DNA from: Rhizobium sp. BK196
GTDB lineage: Bacteria > Pseudomonadota > Alphaproteobacteria > Rhizobiales > Rhizobiaceae
Assembly: GCF_014193255.1 (NCBI RefSeq)
Contig: NZ_JACHZB010000004.1
Span: 62,001-126,000, forward strand
Length of the DNA stretch: 64,000 bases
Direction: 5' to 3'
Positions within the stretch are counted from its first letter, which is position 1, and each line of letters starts with the position of its first letter. Shown here one piece after another: positions 28,192 through 36,795 of the stretch. A program made the position numbers and the translations under genes. The notes beneath the pieces were generated by a model, which did no database searches, had not been told where the DNA came from, and worked only from the letters and a program-made list of their open reading frames with translations.

Positions 28192-30498
28192 CTATTGCCC
28201 CATGATGAGATCGAGCAGGGTCGTGCGACGTTGCTGCGCCCCTGATGTTGCCTGCGGTCCGCCGACATCGCCGGGCGGCACCATGTCGTCATAACCGCCG
28301 GCAACATCGGCGGGCGGCACAGGTCCGCCATTCACCGGCATCGCCGCCTGCGGCTGTCCGGGCGCCGGCGGATAGCGGTTCAGGTCGGTATTGCCACCGA
28401 AGACACCGGAAATGATGCTTCCAACGGTAGAGGGCTGCTCGGGTGCCGGCTGCGCCTGCGCCATCGGCTGGCCGCTGGCGGGATCGGAGCCAGGGTCGGG
28501 GAGTGTCTGGCCCATGCCGAAAAGCGGCGCCGGCGAAAGCCCCTTATGCGCGGCGACCATGAATTCCTTCCAGGCCTTGGCCGGGAGCCCGCCGCCGGTC
28601 ACCTTTTTCATCGGCGTACCGTCGTCATTGCCGAACCACACGCCGGTCGTCAGGTTGCTGGTGAAGCCGACAAACAGCGCATCGCGCGAATTCTGTGTGG
28701 TACCGGTCTTGCCCGCTGCCTGCCAGCCGGTAAGCTTGGCGCTCGAGCCCGTGCCGCCGTTGATGACGCCCATCATCATCATGTTCATCTCGGCGACGAT
28801 CTGCTCGGACAGCACGCGCGGCGGATTGTCGTAGGTATTCTCGTAAAGCACCTTGCCGTCGGTGGTGGTCACCCGGCGGATAACATGTGGGGTCGCCTTA
28901 TAGCCACCGTTCATGAAGGCGGCATAGGAGGCCGTCAGCTCCATGAGGGAGACTTCCGAGGTGCCGAGCGCAATCGAGGCATTGGGCTGCAATTCGGATT
29001 CGATGCCAAGGCGGTGGGCGAGCTTGATCACCTGATCCGGCCCGTCATACATCACGAGCTGGGCGGCCACCGTATTGAGCGACTTGGCGAGCGCGGTGCG
29101 GAGCGTCACTTCGCCATTGTATTTCTTCTCGTAATTCTCCGGCGTCCAGTTGCCGATACGGATCGGAGCGTCGTTAAAGACGGAATCTGGTGTCAGGCCT
29201 TTTTCGAGCGCGGCAGCATAAACGAATGGCTTAAAGGAGGAGCCCGGCTGGCGCTTTGCCTTGACGGCGCGGTTGAACTGGCTCGACGCATAATCCCTTC
29301 CGCCGACAAGCGCACGGATCGCGCCAGTACCATCAATCGAGACGAGGGCGGCCTGCGACGCATCGAACTTGCCGCCTTCCTTGTCCAGCACATCGACGAG
29401 AGACTGCTCGGCCTTCTTTTCGAGGTTCTTGTCGATGGTCGTATCGACGATGACGTCTTCCTTCACCTCGCCGACCAGACCCTGCAGCTCGTCCATCACC
29501 ATATCGGCGACATATTGTCCGGCGCCCGACCAGTAGCTGCGGGCGGAAGCCGGCGTCTGCGACATCGCCGTCTTGATCTCGTCGGCGCTGATATAGCCCT
29601 GGTCGCGCATCGCCTGCAGCACGACCTGCGCGCGGGCATTTGCGGCATCCGGATCACGGGCCGGCGAAAGGCGGGACGGTGCTTTCACGAGGCCTGCAAG
29701 CAATGCTGCTTCGCCGAGGTTCACATCGCGCGCCGACTTGTTGAAATAGCGCCGTGCCGCCGCTTCCACGCCGTAGGCATTCGAGCCGAAATAGACGCGG
29801 TTCAAATACATCGCAAGAATCTGGTCCTTGGTGTATTTCTGTTCCAGCCAGAAGGAGAGCAACACTTCCTGCACCTTGCGCTCCAGCGTGCGGTCGGGCG
29901 AGAGGAACAGGTTCTTGGCGAGCTGCTGCGTCAGCGTCGAGCCACCCTGGATCGGCTGGCCGGTCGCATTATTGACGAAAGCGCGCGCGAGGCCGAACGG
30001 ATCGACGCCGAAATGCGAATAAAAGCGCCGGTCTTCGATGGCGATGATCGCTTCCGGAATATAAGGCGACATATTATCCAGCGACAGCGCTTCTCCGCCG
30101 GTCGCGCCACGATTGGCGATCGCGCTGCCGTCCACGGCGGTGATCTTGACGTTCGGCGGCCGCTCCGGGATTGCCCATGTGCTGGCGCTCGGCATGCGCG
30201 AACCATAATAGAACACAAGCCCGGCAACACCGATGCCGGCCCAGATGCCAAGCACGATGCACCAGTAGACAACCCTGCGCAGAAACGCGAACAGACCGCC
30301 CCCTTCGCGTTCGCGCGGTTCGGGACGGCGCTTTGGCGGTGTCCGGCGGGAGGCGGACGATCTCGAAAGGCGTTTGGAGCCGTGCCGCCCATCGATGCGA
30401 TCGTCGGCGTCGAGCGCGAATTCGTCATCCTCCTCACGGCCACCGCGGCCGTTGAAGGACGGTTCGATCCTGTCGTCTGATCTGCGTCTGGCTACCAT
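28192..30498 (-). CDS. Class A penicillin-binding protein (PBP1a family)
   Basis: Bifunctional peptidoglycan synthase of 768 residues anchored in the inner membrane. After a basic cytoplasmic tail (~1-75) comes one membrane helix (~78-100), the glycosyltransferase domain (EDRRFYSHFGVDP with the catalytic Glu, GGSTLTQQLAKNLFL, RVYFGSNAYGVEAAA) and the transpeptidase domain with SSFK (active-site Ser), SLN and KTGTTQ. A Pro/Ala/Gln-rich C-terminal tail of ~120 residues is longer than in E. coli PBP1a. It is transcribed alone. Confidence 0.95.
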   Translation of the reverse strand: MVARRRSDDRIEPSFNGRGGREEDDEFALDADDRIDGRHGSKRLSRSSASRRTPPKRRPEPREREGGGLFAFLRRVVYWCIVLGIWAGIGVAGLVFYYGSRMPSASTWAIPERPPNVKITAVDGSAIANRGATGGEALSLDNMSPYIPEAIIAIEDRRFYSHFGVDPFGLARAFVNNATGQPIQGGSTLTQQLAKNLFLSPDRTLERKVQEVLLSFWLEQKYTKDQILAMYLNRVYFGSNAYGVEAAARRYFNKSARDVNLGEAALLAGLVKAPSRLSPARDPDAANARAQVVLQAMRDQGYISADEIKTAMSQTPASARSYWSGAGQYVADMVMDELQGLVGEVKEDVIVDTTIDKNLEKKAEQSLVDVLDKEGGKFDASQAALVSIDGTGAIRALVGGRDYASSQFNRAVKAKRQPGSSFKPFVYAAALEKGLTPDSVFNDAPIRIGNWTPENYEKKYNGEVTLRTALAKSLNTVAAQLVMYDGPDQVIKLAHRLGIESELQPNASIALGTSEVSLMELTASYAAFMNGGYKATPHVIRRVTTTDGKVLYENTYDNPPRVLSEQIVAEMNMMMMGVINGGTGSSAKLTGWQAAGKTGTTQNSRDALFVGFTSNLTTGVWFGNDDGTPMKKVTGGGLPAKAWKEFMVAAHKGLSPAPLFGMGQTLPDPGSDPASGQPMAQAQPAPEQPSTVGSIISGVFGGNTDLNRYPPAPGQPQAAMPVNGGPVPPADVAGGYDDMVPPGDVGGPQATSGAQQRRTTLLDLIMGQ

Positions 30499-30739
30499 CG
30501 TGGAGCGGCTGAACCCTTGCTCAAAGACCGCGCCCCCGGCGACGGTTTTATTCGGTTGAACTGTAAATGCGGCGAATTAACGGGCTGTTAAGAACAACGT
30601 CAATATGGCAAGTCCTCTCCCTGCCTGCACTTTTCTCGTCAGCCCGCCCCGACTTTCCACATGGCTGCCAGTCACTGCTTGGCCCTTATGCGGAGATGCG
30701 TGACCTGCCGGCGACCCAGCGTCACACATCTTCCGGCTG

Positions 30740-30885
30740 GTGAGGGAACCAATAGGCTCTGCAGCAGTTTTATCGAAAGCGGGACATACCCCTCACGTCC
30801 CGCTCAGATCGGCCGTCTCCCCTCAACACGCGCCGATCGATATCAGGCCCGGCGTATCACGAGATACGTCGGGTCCTTTTCTTTA
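30740..30885 (+). ncRNA. Candidate small RNA with two C-rich hairpin loops
   Basis: Three hairpins follow each other on the plus strand: GCGGGAC/GTCCCGC (30779-30803), GATCGGC/GCCGATC (30807-30838) and a terminator (30846-30883). The first two loops both contain CCCCTCA. There is no plus-strand gene upstream within several kb, so the terminator implies a local transcript. The 5' end is a guess; no clear promoter was found. Confidence 0.5.
30846..30883 (+). terminator. Intrinsic terminator of the candidate sRNA
   Basis: GGCCCGGCGTATC-ACGA-GATACGTCGGGTCC is followed by TTTTCTTT on the plus strand. The stem carries one mismatch or bulge. Confidence 0.75.
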
Positions 30886-31059
30886 GGGGCGATAGGGCCG
30901 GTGACCAAAGTTTCTCACGGAGCCTTGAAATGTGAAAGGCGGCTTCCGATATAGGGTTTCAGAAATCGCAGCCCGGAAATGTTGTGCGCATTATTTGTCG
31001 TATCGTTTCCGCGATCTGGTTCAACTAGCCGTTTACCGGCAGTAAACCTTTCGGGATCA

Positions 31060-31157
31060 CTCTGGCTGTGCACTATCCGCTTCTCCTTTGACCACGGATG
31101 TACTGGCACTGAGATGAGGCGGATAACGGAAGGCCGGTTCGAACCGGCCTTTTTGTT
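31060..31157 (+). ncRNA. Second candidate small RNA, with an anti-Shine-Dalgarno-like loop
   Basis: A hairpin (ATCCG/CGGAT closed by GTGC/GCAC, 31068-31109) exposes the loop CTTCTCCTTTGACCA, which contains CTCCTTT, complementary to ribosome-binding sites. It is followed by a strong plus-strand terminator (31130-31154). No plus-strand protein gene precedes it. The 5' end is uncertain. Confidence 0.4.
31130..31154 (+). terminator. Intrinsic terminator
   Basis: AAGGCCGGTTC directly followed by its complement GAACCGGCCTT and TTTTTGTTT on the plus strand. It is antisense to the M20 peptidase transcript. Confidence 0.8.
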
Positions 31158-31172
31158 TGCAGATTTCGGATG

Positions 31173-31206
31173 GCGTGCCGCGCGAGAGCGCGGGCACGCT
31201 TTTTTT
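31173..31206 (+). terminator. Second intrinsic terminator in tandem
   Basis: GCGTGCCGCGC-GAGA-GCGCGGGCACGC runs into TTTTTTT on the plus strand, 4 bp before the 3' end of the convergent M20 gene. Two tandem terminators would insulate that gene from antisense transcription. Confidence 0.8.
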
Positions 31207-31209
31207 GTT

Positions 31210-32598
31210 TCAAGCCTTCAGTGCAGCAAGGATGCGCACCCAGGAGCGGATACCCTTGTGGTAGGAGGCGAGCTCGTACTTTTCGTTCGGCGAATGGATA
31301 CGGTCGTCGGAAAGACCGAAGCCGACGAGCAGGGATTCCATGCCGAGCATCTTCTGAAAATCTCCGACGATAGGAATCGAGCCGCCCATGCCGATGACAA
31401 CGGCAGGCTTCGGCCATTCATCGGAAAGCGCATTGCGCGCCTTGGTCAGAACAGGCGAGTCATAGGAAAGATGAATGGCCGGGGAGGCGCCATGCGGATG
31501 GAACTCGACCGAGCAGTCGGCCGGGATCTTCGAGCGGACGTAGCTGCGGAAGCTCTCACGGATCGCTGCCGGATCCTGCGTGCCGACGAGGCGGAAGGAA
31601 ACTTTCGCCGATGCCTTTGCGGCAATGACCGTCTTGAAGCCTTCACCGGTATAGCCGCCCCAGATGCCGTTGACCTCGGCCGTCGGGCGCGCCCAGGTAA
31701 GCTCCAGGACCGAGCGGCCCTTTTCGCCTGAGGGAATGGAGAGGCCGACTTCGCCGAGGAAGTTTTCCGCAGATTTGCCGAGCGCTTCCCACGATGCCTT
31801 GATATTGGCAGGCGTTTCCTCCACACCGTCGTAGAAACCTTTAAGCGTAATGCGGCCGGTCTCGTCATGCAGGCCGGCAAGCGCCTCCACGAGAATATGG
31901 ATTGGGTTCGCGGCGGCACCGCCGAACAGGCCGGAATGCAGGTCGCGATCGGCGGCGGTTACCACGATTTCTTCGCCGACAAGGCCGCGAAGAGCGGCCG
32001 CGATTGCCGGCGTATCGCGATCCCACATGCTGGTGTCACAGACGAGGGCGTAATCGGCCTTGAGTTCGGCGGCATTGGCTTCGAGGAACGGCTTCAGCGA
32101 CGGCGAGCCGGACTCTTCTTCGCCCTCGAAAAGAATGGTGACGCGGCAGGGGAGCGCGCCGTTGATCTCCTTATAGGCGCGGCAGGCTTCGACGAAGGTC
32201 ATCAGCTGGCCCTTGTCGTCGGCAGTGCCGCGGCCGGTGAGGATCTTGCGGCCGTTGCCAGAATCCTTGATGGCGGGCTCGAAAGGGTCGTTTTCCCAGA
32301 GCTCAATCGGATCGACCGGCTGCACGTCGTAGTGACCGTAGAATAGGACGTGCGGGGCATCGGCCGAGGCGGCCTCGTGATGGGCGACCACCATCGGGTG
32401 GCCGGGTGTGTCGCGAACCGAGGCATCAAAGCCAAGCGACTTGAGATAAGCGACCAGCCACTCGGCTGCCTTGCGGCATTCGGCCTTATAGGCCGGATCG
32501 GTCGAGATCGACTTGATGCGCAAGAGCTCGAACAGCTTTTCGAGGCTTGAATCGAGATTCCCGTCGGCACGCGCAAGGATGGGATTTAGTTCGGTCAT
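31210..32598 (-). CDS. M20 family dipeptidase/peptidase
   Basis: Zinc metallopeptidase of 462 residues. Metal ligands are visible in VLFYGHYDVQPVDP (His, Asp), GRGTADDKGQ (bridging Asp), EGEEESGSPS (catalytic Glu and metal Glu) and VCDTSMWDRD. The dimerisation domain is inserted at ~200-360 in the usual place. ATG 32598 has AGAAGGAG upstream and was chosen over a longer frame lacking a site. It may cleave dipeptides; substrate is not known. Confidence 0.9.
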   Translation of the reverse strand: MTELNPILARADGNLDSSLEKLFELLRIKSISTDPAYKAECRKAAEWLVAYLKSLGFDASVRDTPGHPMVVAHHEAASADAPHVLFYGHYDVQPVDPIELWENDPFEPAIKDSGNGRKILTGRGTADDKGQLMTFVEACRAYKEINGALPCRVTILFEGEEESGSPSLKPFLEANAAELKADYALVCDTSMWDRDTPAIAAALRGLVGEEIVVTAADRDLHSGLFGGAAANPIHILVEALAGLHDETGRITLKGFYDGVEETPANIKASWEALGKSAENFLGEVGLSIPSGEKGRSVLELTWARPTAEVNGIWGGYTGEGFKTVIAAKASAKVSFRLVGTQDPAAIRESFRSYVRSKIPADCSVEFHPHGASPAIHLSYDSPVLTKARNALSDEWPKPAVVIGMGGSIPIVGDFQKMLGMESLLVGFGLSDDRIHSPNEKYELASYHKGIRSWVRILAALKA

Positions 32599-32780
32599 TT
32601 CCGACTCCTTCTGAAATTCGGCCGGACGATAGACCCAATCGGCTGCCGTTTCGAGCGTCAAATTTTCGGCCTCGCGTTGACGATAAAATGAATCGGAGGC
32701 CGCCACTGTTGTTGCGAGCTCCGCGATTGTCGCTGAGGAAGGATATGTTCAGGTGAAAGATTCAAGCGCCCCGGAGCGAT

Positions 32781-33212
32781 TCAGAGCGCCTTGGCGTTGT
32801 TGATGAGGCGTCGGATATATTCAAGCATCAGCTCCCGCTCGAAGACCCGAAAGCCCTTGAATAGCGCAAGATCGGCCTCGCGCGCCGTGTCGATGGCCTC
32901 GGCCTCCATCGCCTTGGCTTTCCCGGTGAGGAAGATCAGTTGCGCGCGTTTGTCGGTTGGGTGCGGGCGCCGCTCGATCAGCCCGTCGCGCACCATGCGG
33001 GAGAGCGTATTGGCCATCGTCGCCTGTTCGATATCGACGCGCTCCAGAAGCTGCTTCTGGGTGAGCCCGTCTTCGGCCCAAAGTTCCAGAAGTATGGGGA
33101 ACTGGCCGGGAGAAAAACCGAGCCCCGCCGCGCGCTGATGCAGCGAGCGGGCAAAGCCCTTGGCCAGCTGACTGGCAAGGTAGGCGCCGGAATCCATTCG
33201 ATTAAATCCCAT
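32781..33212 (-). CDS. MarR family transcriptional regulator
   Basis: A 143-residue winged-helix regulator. The recognition region is LTQKQLLERVDIEQATMANTLSRMVRDGLIERRPHPTDKRAQ, with the MarR wing motif D-x-R-A. It is encoded next to polA in rhizobia, separated here by a 0.4-kb gap holding an sRNA candidate. No inverted repeat that would be an obvious operator was seen near its start. Ligand and targets are unknown. Confidence 0.92.
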   Translation of the reverse strand: MGFNRMDSGAYLASQLAKGFARSLHQRAAGLGFSPGQFPILLELWAEDGLTQKQLLERVDIEQATMANTLSRMVRDGLIERRPHPTDKRAQLIFLTGKAKAMEAEAIDTAREADLALFKGFRVFERELMLEYIRRLINNAKAL

Positions 33213-33319
33213 GATTGTAAAGTAGGCTCAAAATCGTGCAGTAGACAATGCAACAAATCGCATACGATCCATCAAAACATATGCGGCAAGCTCTTAAATT
33301 TACGAGAGGTGGGCGCTTG

Positions 33320-33480
33320 GCTGAAAAACAAAGCCGCCACGGCCTGGAGGATGGCCATGGCGGCTTTTAAAATGGGGACAAAGGCCCGGAGAGGGGGATG
33401 AGGCCTTTGTCCAAGCCTGACGCGGCGGGGGACAAGCCGGCTATCAGACCCGCGGCGCGATCAAACGCCGGTAGACGTGA
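33320..33480 (-). ncRNA. Candidate small RNA between marR and polA (alpha-r7-like by position)
   Basis: On the minus strand an 11-bp hairpin GGACAAAGGCC/GGCCTTTGTCC (33376-33412) has the C-rich loop TCATCCCCCTCTCCG; it is followed by a terminator hairpin (33330-33367) with TTTGTTTTT. From memory, the rhizobial alpha-r7 (Smr7C) sRNA lies between a marR gene and polA, and this fits. The 5' end is estimated from a typical length of ~150 nt. Confidence 0.5.
33322..33367 (-). terminator. Intrinsic terminator of the marR-polA sRNA candidate
   Basis: AAAGCCGCCA/TGGCGGCTTT (10 bp) with an inner GGCC/GGCC stem; on the minus strand it is followed by TTTGTTTTTCAG. A shorter T run exists on the plus strand, so it may work both ways. 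Confidence 0.75.
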
Positions 33481-33621
33481 TTTGTGATGGAGAATGTGGT
33501 TTTTCAAGGGAAAGAGAAAAAACCGACTATTACAAATTGGTAACAGTTTGGTGAGGCGGAATCTTTTTGCGCACCCAAGTTTATATGGACCTTGTCTGAA
33601 CGCCGCGCTATCCATGCTGCC

Positions 33622-36621
33622 ATGAAAACAGGCGATCACCTCTTCCTTGTCGACGGTTCGGGTTTCATCTTCCGGGCCTTTCACGCACTGCCCCCGCTGA
33701 CACGCAAATCCGACGGCCTGCCGGTCGGCGCCGTCTCGGGTTTCTGCAACATGCTGTGGAAACTGTTGAGGGATGCGCGAAATACCGATGTGGGTGTCAC
33801 GCCTTCTCATCTCGCCGTCATTTTCGACTATTCGTCGAAGACCTTCCGCAAGGATCTCTACGACGCCTATAAGGCGAACCGTTCGGCGCCGCCGGAAGAG
33901 CTTGTGCCGCAGTTTGGACTGATCCGCGAGGCGACGCGCGCCTTTAATCTGCCCTGCATCGAGACGGAAGGTTTCGAGGCTGACGACATCATCGCCACCT
34001 ATGCCCGCCAGGCCGAAGCCGTCGGTGCCGATGTGACGATCGTTTCCTCCGATAAGGATCTGATGCAGCTCGTCACGCCGAATGTCCACATGTACGACAG
34101 CATGAAGGATAAGCAGATCGGCATCCCAGACGTCATCGAGAAATGGGGCGTGCCGCCGGAAAAGATGATCGACCTGCAGGCGATGACCGGCGATTCCGTC
34201 GACAATGTGCCGGGCATTCCCGGCATCGGTCCGAAGACGGCTGCCCAGCTCCTTGCGGAATATGGTGACCTCGATACGCTCCTCGAGCGTGCCCATGAGA
34301 TCAAGCAGGAAAAGCGCCGGCTGACGATCCTCGAAAACATCGATAAGGCGAAGCTGTCCCGCGAGCTGGTGCGTTTGCGAACCGACGTGCCGCTGGAACT
34401 TGACCTCGACGCGCTCATGCTGGAGCCGCAGAACGGCCCCAAGCTGATCGGCTTCCTGAAAACCATGGAATTCACGACGCTGACGCGCCGTGTCGCGGAA
34501 TTCTGCAATTGCGATGCCAGCGAAATCGAGCCCGCCTTCGTGAAGATCGAATGGGGTGCGGATGCGCATGGCCCCGATCTTGATGTGGCCGAGCCGGAGC
34601 CCGTCGCGGGTGCTGTGCCCGAGGTGGGTGGCGAAGCCGTCGCGATTCCGCCGCGCACAAAAGCGAAGACTGCGGTCGAAGGCACGTTTGCGCCTGCCGA
34701 TCTTGCTAAGGCGCGCGCCGAGGCATTCGCAACCCTGCCATTCGATCATTCCTCTTATGTGACGATCCGCGACCTTGCGACCCTCGATCAATGGATCGCC
34801 GATGCGCGTGATACCGGCCTCGTTGCCTTCGATACGGAAACGACCTCGATCGACGCGATGCAGGCCGAGCTCGTCGGTTTCTCCTTGGCGATTGCCGATA
34901 ATGCCGCCGACCCGACCGGCACGCGCATCCGCGCCGCCTATATACCTGTTGGACACAAGACGGGCGTTGGTGACCTGCTCGGCGGCGGCCTTGCCGACAA
35001 CCAAATCCCAATGGGCGATGCGCTGTCGCGGCTGAAGGCGCTGCTGGAGGATGAATCGATCCTCAAGGTGGCGCAGAACCTGAAATATGACTACCTGCTG
35101 ATGAAGCGTTACGGCATCGAGACCAAGAGTTTCGACGACACGATGCTGATATCCTACGTGCTCGATGCGGGCACCGGCGCGCATGGCATGGACCCGCTAT
35201 CGGAGAAGTTCCTCGGCCACACGCCGATCGCCTACAAGGACGTCGCCGGCTCCGGCAAGTCGAACGTCACCTTCGACCTTGTCGATATCGAGCGCGCGAC
35301 ACACTATGCCGCCGAAGATGCCGAAGTGACGCTGCGCCTCTGGATGGTGCTGAAGCCGCGCCTTGCCGCCACCCAGCTGACGCGCGTCTATGAGCGCCTG
35401 GAACGTCCGCTCGTGCCGGTTTTGGCGCGGATGGAAGCGCGCGGCATCACGGTCGACCGTCAGATCCTGTCGCGCCTTTCCGGCGAACTGGCCCAGGGTG
35501 CAGCCAGGTACGAGGATGAAATCTATCAGCTCGCCGGCGAAAGGTTCAATATCGGCTCTCCCAAGCAGCTTGGCGACATCCTGTTCGGGAAGATGGGTCT
35601 TGCCGGCGGCACCAAGACCAAGACCGGCCAGTGGTCGACCTCGGCAAGCGTATTGGAAGACCTGGCGGCAGCAGGCTTCGAACTGCCGCGCAAGATCGTC
35701 GACTGGCGCCAGCTCACCAAACTGAAGTCGACCTACACGGATGCCCTTCCGGGTTACATCCATCCGGAAACGAAGCGGGTGCATACCTCCTATTCGTTGG
35801 CATCGACGACGACAGGCCGTCTTTCCTCTTCGGAGCCGAACCTTCAGAACATTCCGGTGCGCACCGCCGAAGGCCGCAAGATCCGCACCGCCTTCATTTC
35901 GTCGCCGGGTCACAAACTGATCTCGGCCGATTACAGCCAGATCGAGCTGCGGGTGCTCGCCCATGTCGCCGAAATCCCACAGCTCGTTCGCGCTTTCGAA
36001 GACGGCATCGACATCCATGCGATGACCGCCTCCGAAATGTTCGGTGTGCCGGTCGAAGGCATGCCGGGCGAGGTGCGCCGCCGCGCCAAGGCCATCAACT
36101 TCGGCATCATCTACGGCATTTCCGCCTTCGGCCTGGCCAACCAGCTTTCAATCGAGCGTTCTGAAGCCGGCGACTATATCAAGAAATATTTCGAGCGCTT
36201 CCCCGGCATCCGCGATTACATGGAAAGCCGCAAGCAGATGGCTCGCGACAAGGGCTATGTCGAGACGATCTTCGGCCGGCGAATCAACTATCCTGACATT
36301 CGCTCGTCCAATCCTTCGGTGCGCGCCTTCAATGAACGTGCCGCCATCAACGCGCCGATCCAGGGGTCGGCCGCCGATGTCATCCGCAGAGCCATGATCA
36401 AGATCGAGCCGGCCCTCGCCGAGGCCGGTCTTGCCGATCGGGTGCGTATGCTCTTGCAGGTGCACGACGAATTGATCTTCGAGGCCGAAGACGAGGATGT
36501 CGAAAAGGCGATGCCGATCATCGTCTCGGTCATGGAAAACGCCACCTCTCCGGCGCTTGAAATGCGTGTGCCGCTTCGAGTCGACGCACGCGCGGCTACC
36601 AATTGGGACGAAGCGCATTAA
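33622..36621 (+). CDS. polA: DNA polymerase I
   Basis: Repair and Okazaki-fragment polymerase, 999 residues. The 5'-3' exonuclease domain (~1-290) has EGFEADDIIATYA and TGDSVDNVPGIPGIGPKTA; the 3'-5' exonuclease domain (~360-570) keeps the acidic residues in VAFDTETTSID and YAAEDAEVTLRL, so proofreading is probably active; the polymerase domain (~600-999) shows SADYSQIELRVLAH (motif A), RRRAKAINFGIIYG (motif B) and QVHDELIFE (motif C). ATG 33622 is preferred to an in-frame TTG 30 bp upstream because the conserved N-terminus begins there. Confidence 0.97.
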   Translation: MKTGDHLFLVDGSGFIFRAFHALPPLTRKSDGLPVGAVSGFCNMLWKLLRDARNTDVGVTPSHLAVIFDYSSKTFRKDLYDAYKANRSAPPEELVPQFGLIREATRAFNLPCIETEGFEADDIIATYARQAEAVGADVTIVSSDKDLMQLVTPNVHMYDSMKDKQIGIPDVIEKWGVPPEKMIDLQAMTGDSVDNVPGIPGIGPKTAAQLLAEYGDLDTLLERAHEIKQEKRRLTILENIDKAKLSRELVRLRTDVPLELDLDALMLEPQNGPKLIGFLKTMEFTTLTRRVAEFCNCDASEIEPAFVKIEWGADAHGPDLDVAEPEPVAGAVPEVGGEAVAIPPRTKAKTAVEGTFAPADLAKARAEAFATLPFDHSSYVTIRDLATLDQWIADARDTGLVAFDTETTSIDAMQAELVGFSLAIADNAADPTGTRIRAAYIPVGHKTGVGDLLGGGLADNQIPMGDALSRLKALLEDESILKVAQNLKYDYLLMKRYGIETKSFDDTMLISYVLDAGTGAHGMDPLSEKFLGHTPIAYKDVAGSGKSNVTFDLVDIERATHYAAEDAEVTLRLWMVLKPRLAATQLTRVYERLERPLVPVLARMEARGITVDRQILSRLSGELAQGAARYEDEIYQLAGERFNIGSPKQLGDILFGKMGLAGGTKTKTGQWSTSASVLEDLAAAGFELPRKIVDWRQLTKLKSTYTDALPGYIHPETKRVHTSYSLASTTTGRLSSSEPNLQNIPVRTAEGRKIRTAFISSPGHKLISADYSQIELRVLAHVAEIPQLVRAFEDGIDIHAMTASEMFGVPVEGMPGEVRRRAKAINFGIIYGISAFGLANQLSIERSEAGDYIKKYFERFPGIRDYMESRKQMARDKGYVETIFGRRINYPDIRSSNPSVRAFNERAAINAPIQGSAADVIRRAMIKIEPALAEAGLADRVRMLLQVHDELIFEAEDEDVEKAMPIIVSVMENATSPALEMRVPLRVDARAATNWDEAH

Positions 36622-36632
36622 GGCGCTTCGTC
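36607..36632 (+). other. Hairpin across the polA stop codon
   Basis: GACGAAGCGC and GCGCTTCGTC (10 bp, perfect) flank the loop ATTAAG, which contains the TAA stop. No T run follows, so it may protect the mRNA 3' end or assist Rho-independent pausing rather than terminate directly. Confidence 0.5.
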
Positions 36633-36795
36633 CGATGACCCCAAAGATTTTTCCCTTCGACTCAAGCCTCTGAAATTGATGATGTTTCATCTTTTTGGCC
36701 GTCTTACATCGAGACGGCTGGAAGGAACTTATTAACCTTCATTTTCTATCCGGAAGGATGTCAGAAATTACCAAGCGTGAGTGAGTAGCTGTCGC

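Noticed and set aside
28546..30480. A 644-codon plus-strand frame opposite the penicillin-binding protein gene
   Set aside because: It is the antisense shadow of a gene with intact catalytic motifs and has no known protein features.
30661..30954. A 97-codon frame in the gap upstream of the penicillin-binding protein gene
   Set aside because: It runs through three hairpins including a terminator and lacks a ribosome site; an RNA gene explains the region better.
31130..31154. GGTTCGAACC resembling a tRNA T-arm
   Set aside because: No acceptor, D or anticodon arms surround it, and the T run after the stem fits a terminator.
33367..35184. A 605-codon minus-strand frame opposite polA
   Set aside because: It is antisense to the polA exonuclease domains. 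The part outside polA overlaps the sRNA candidate, not a protein.
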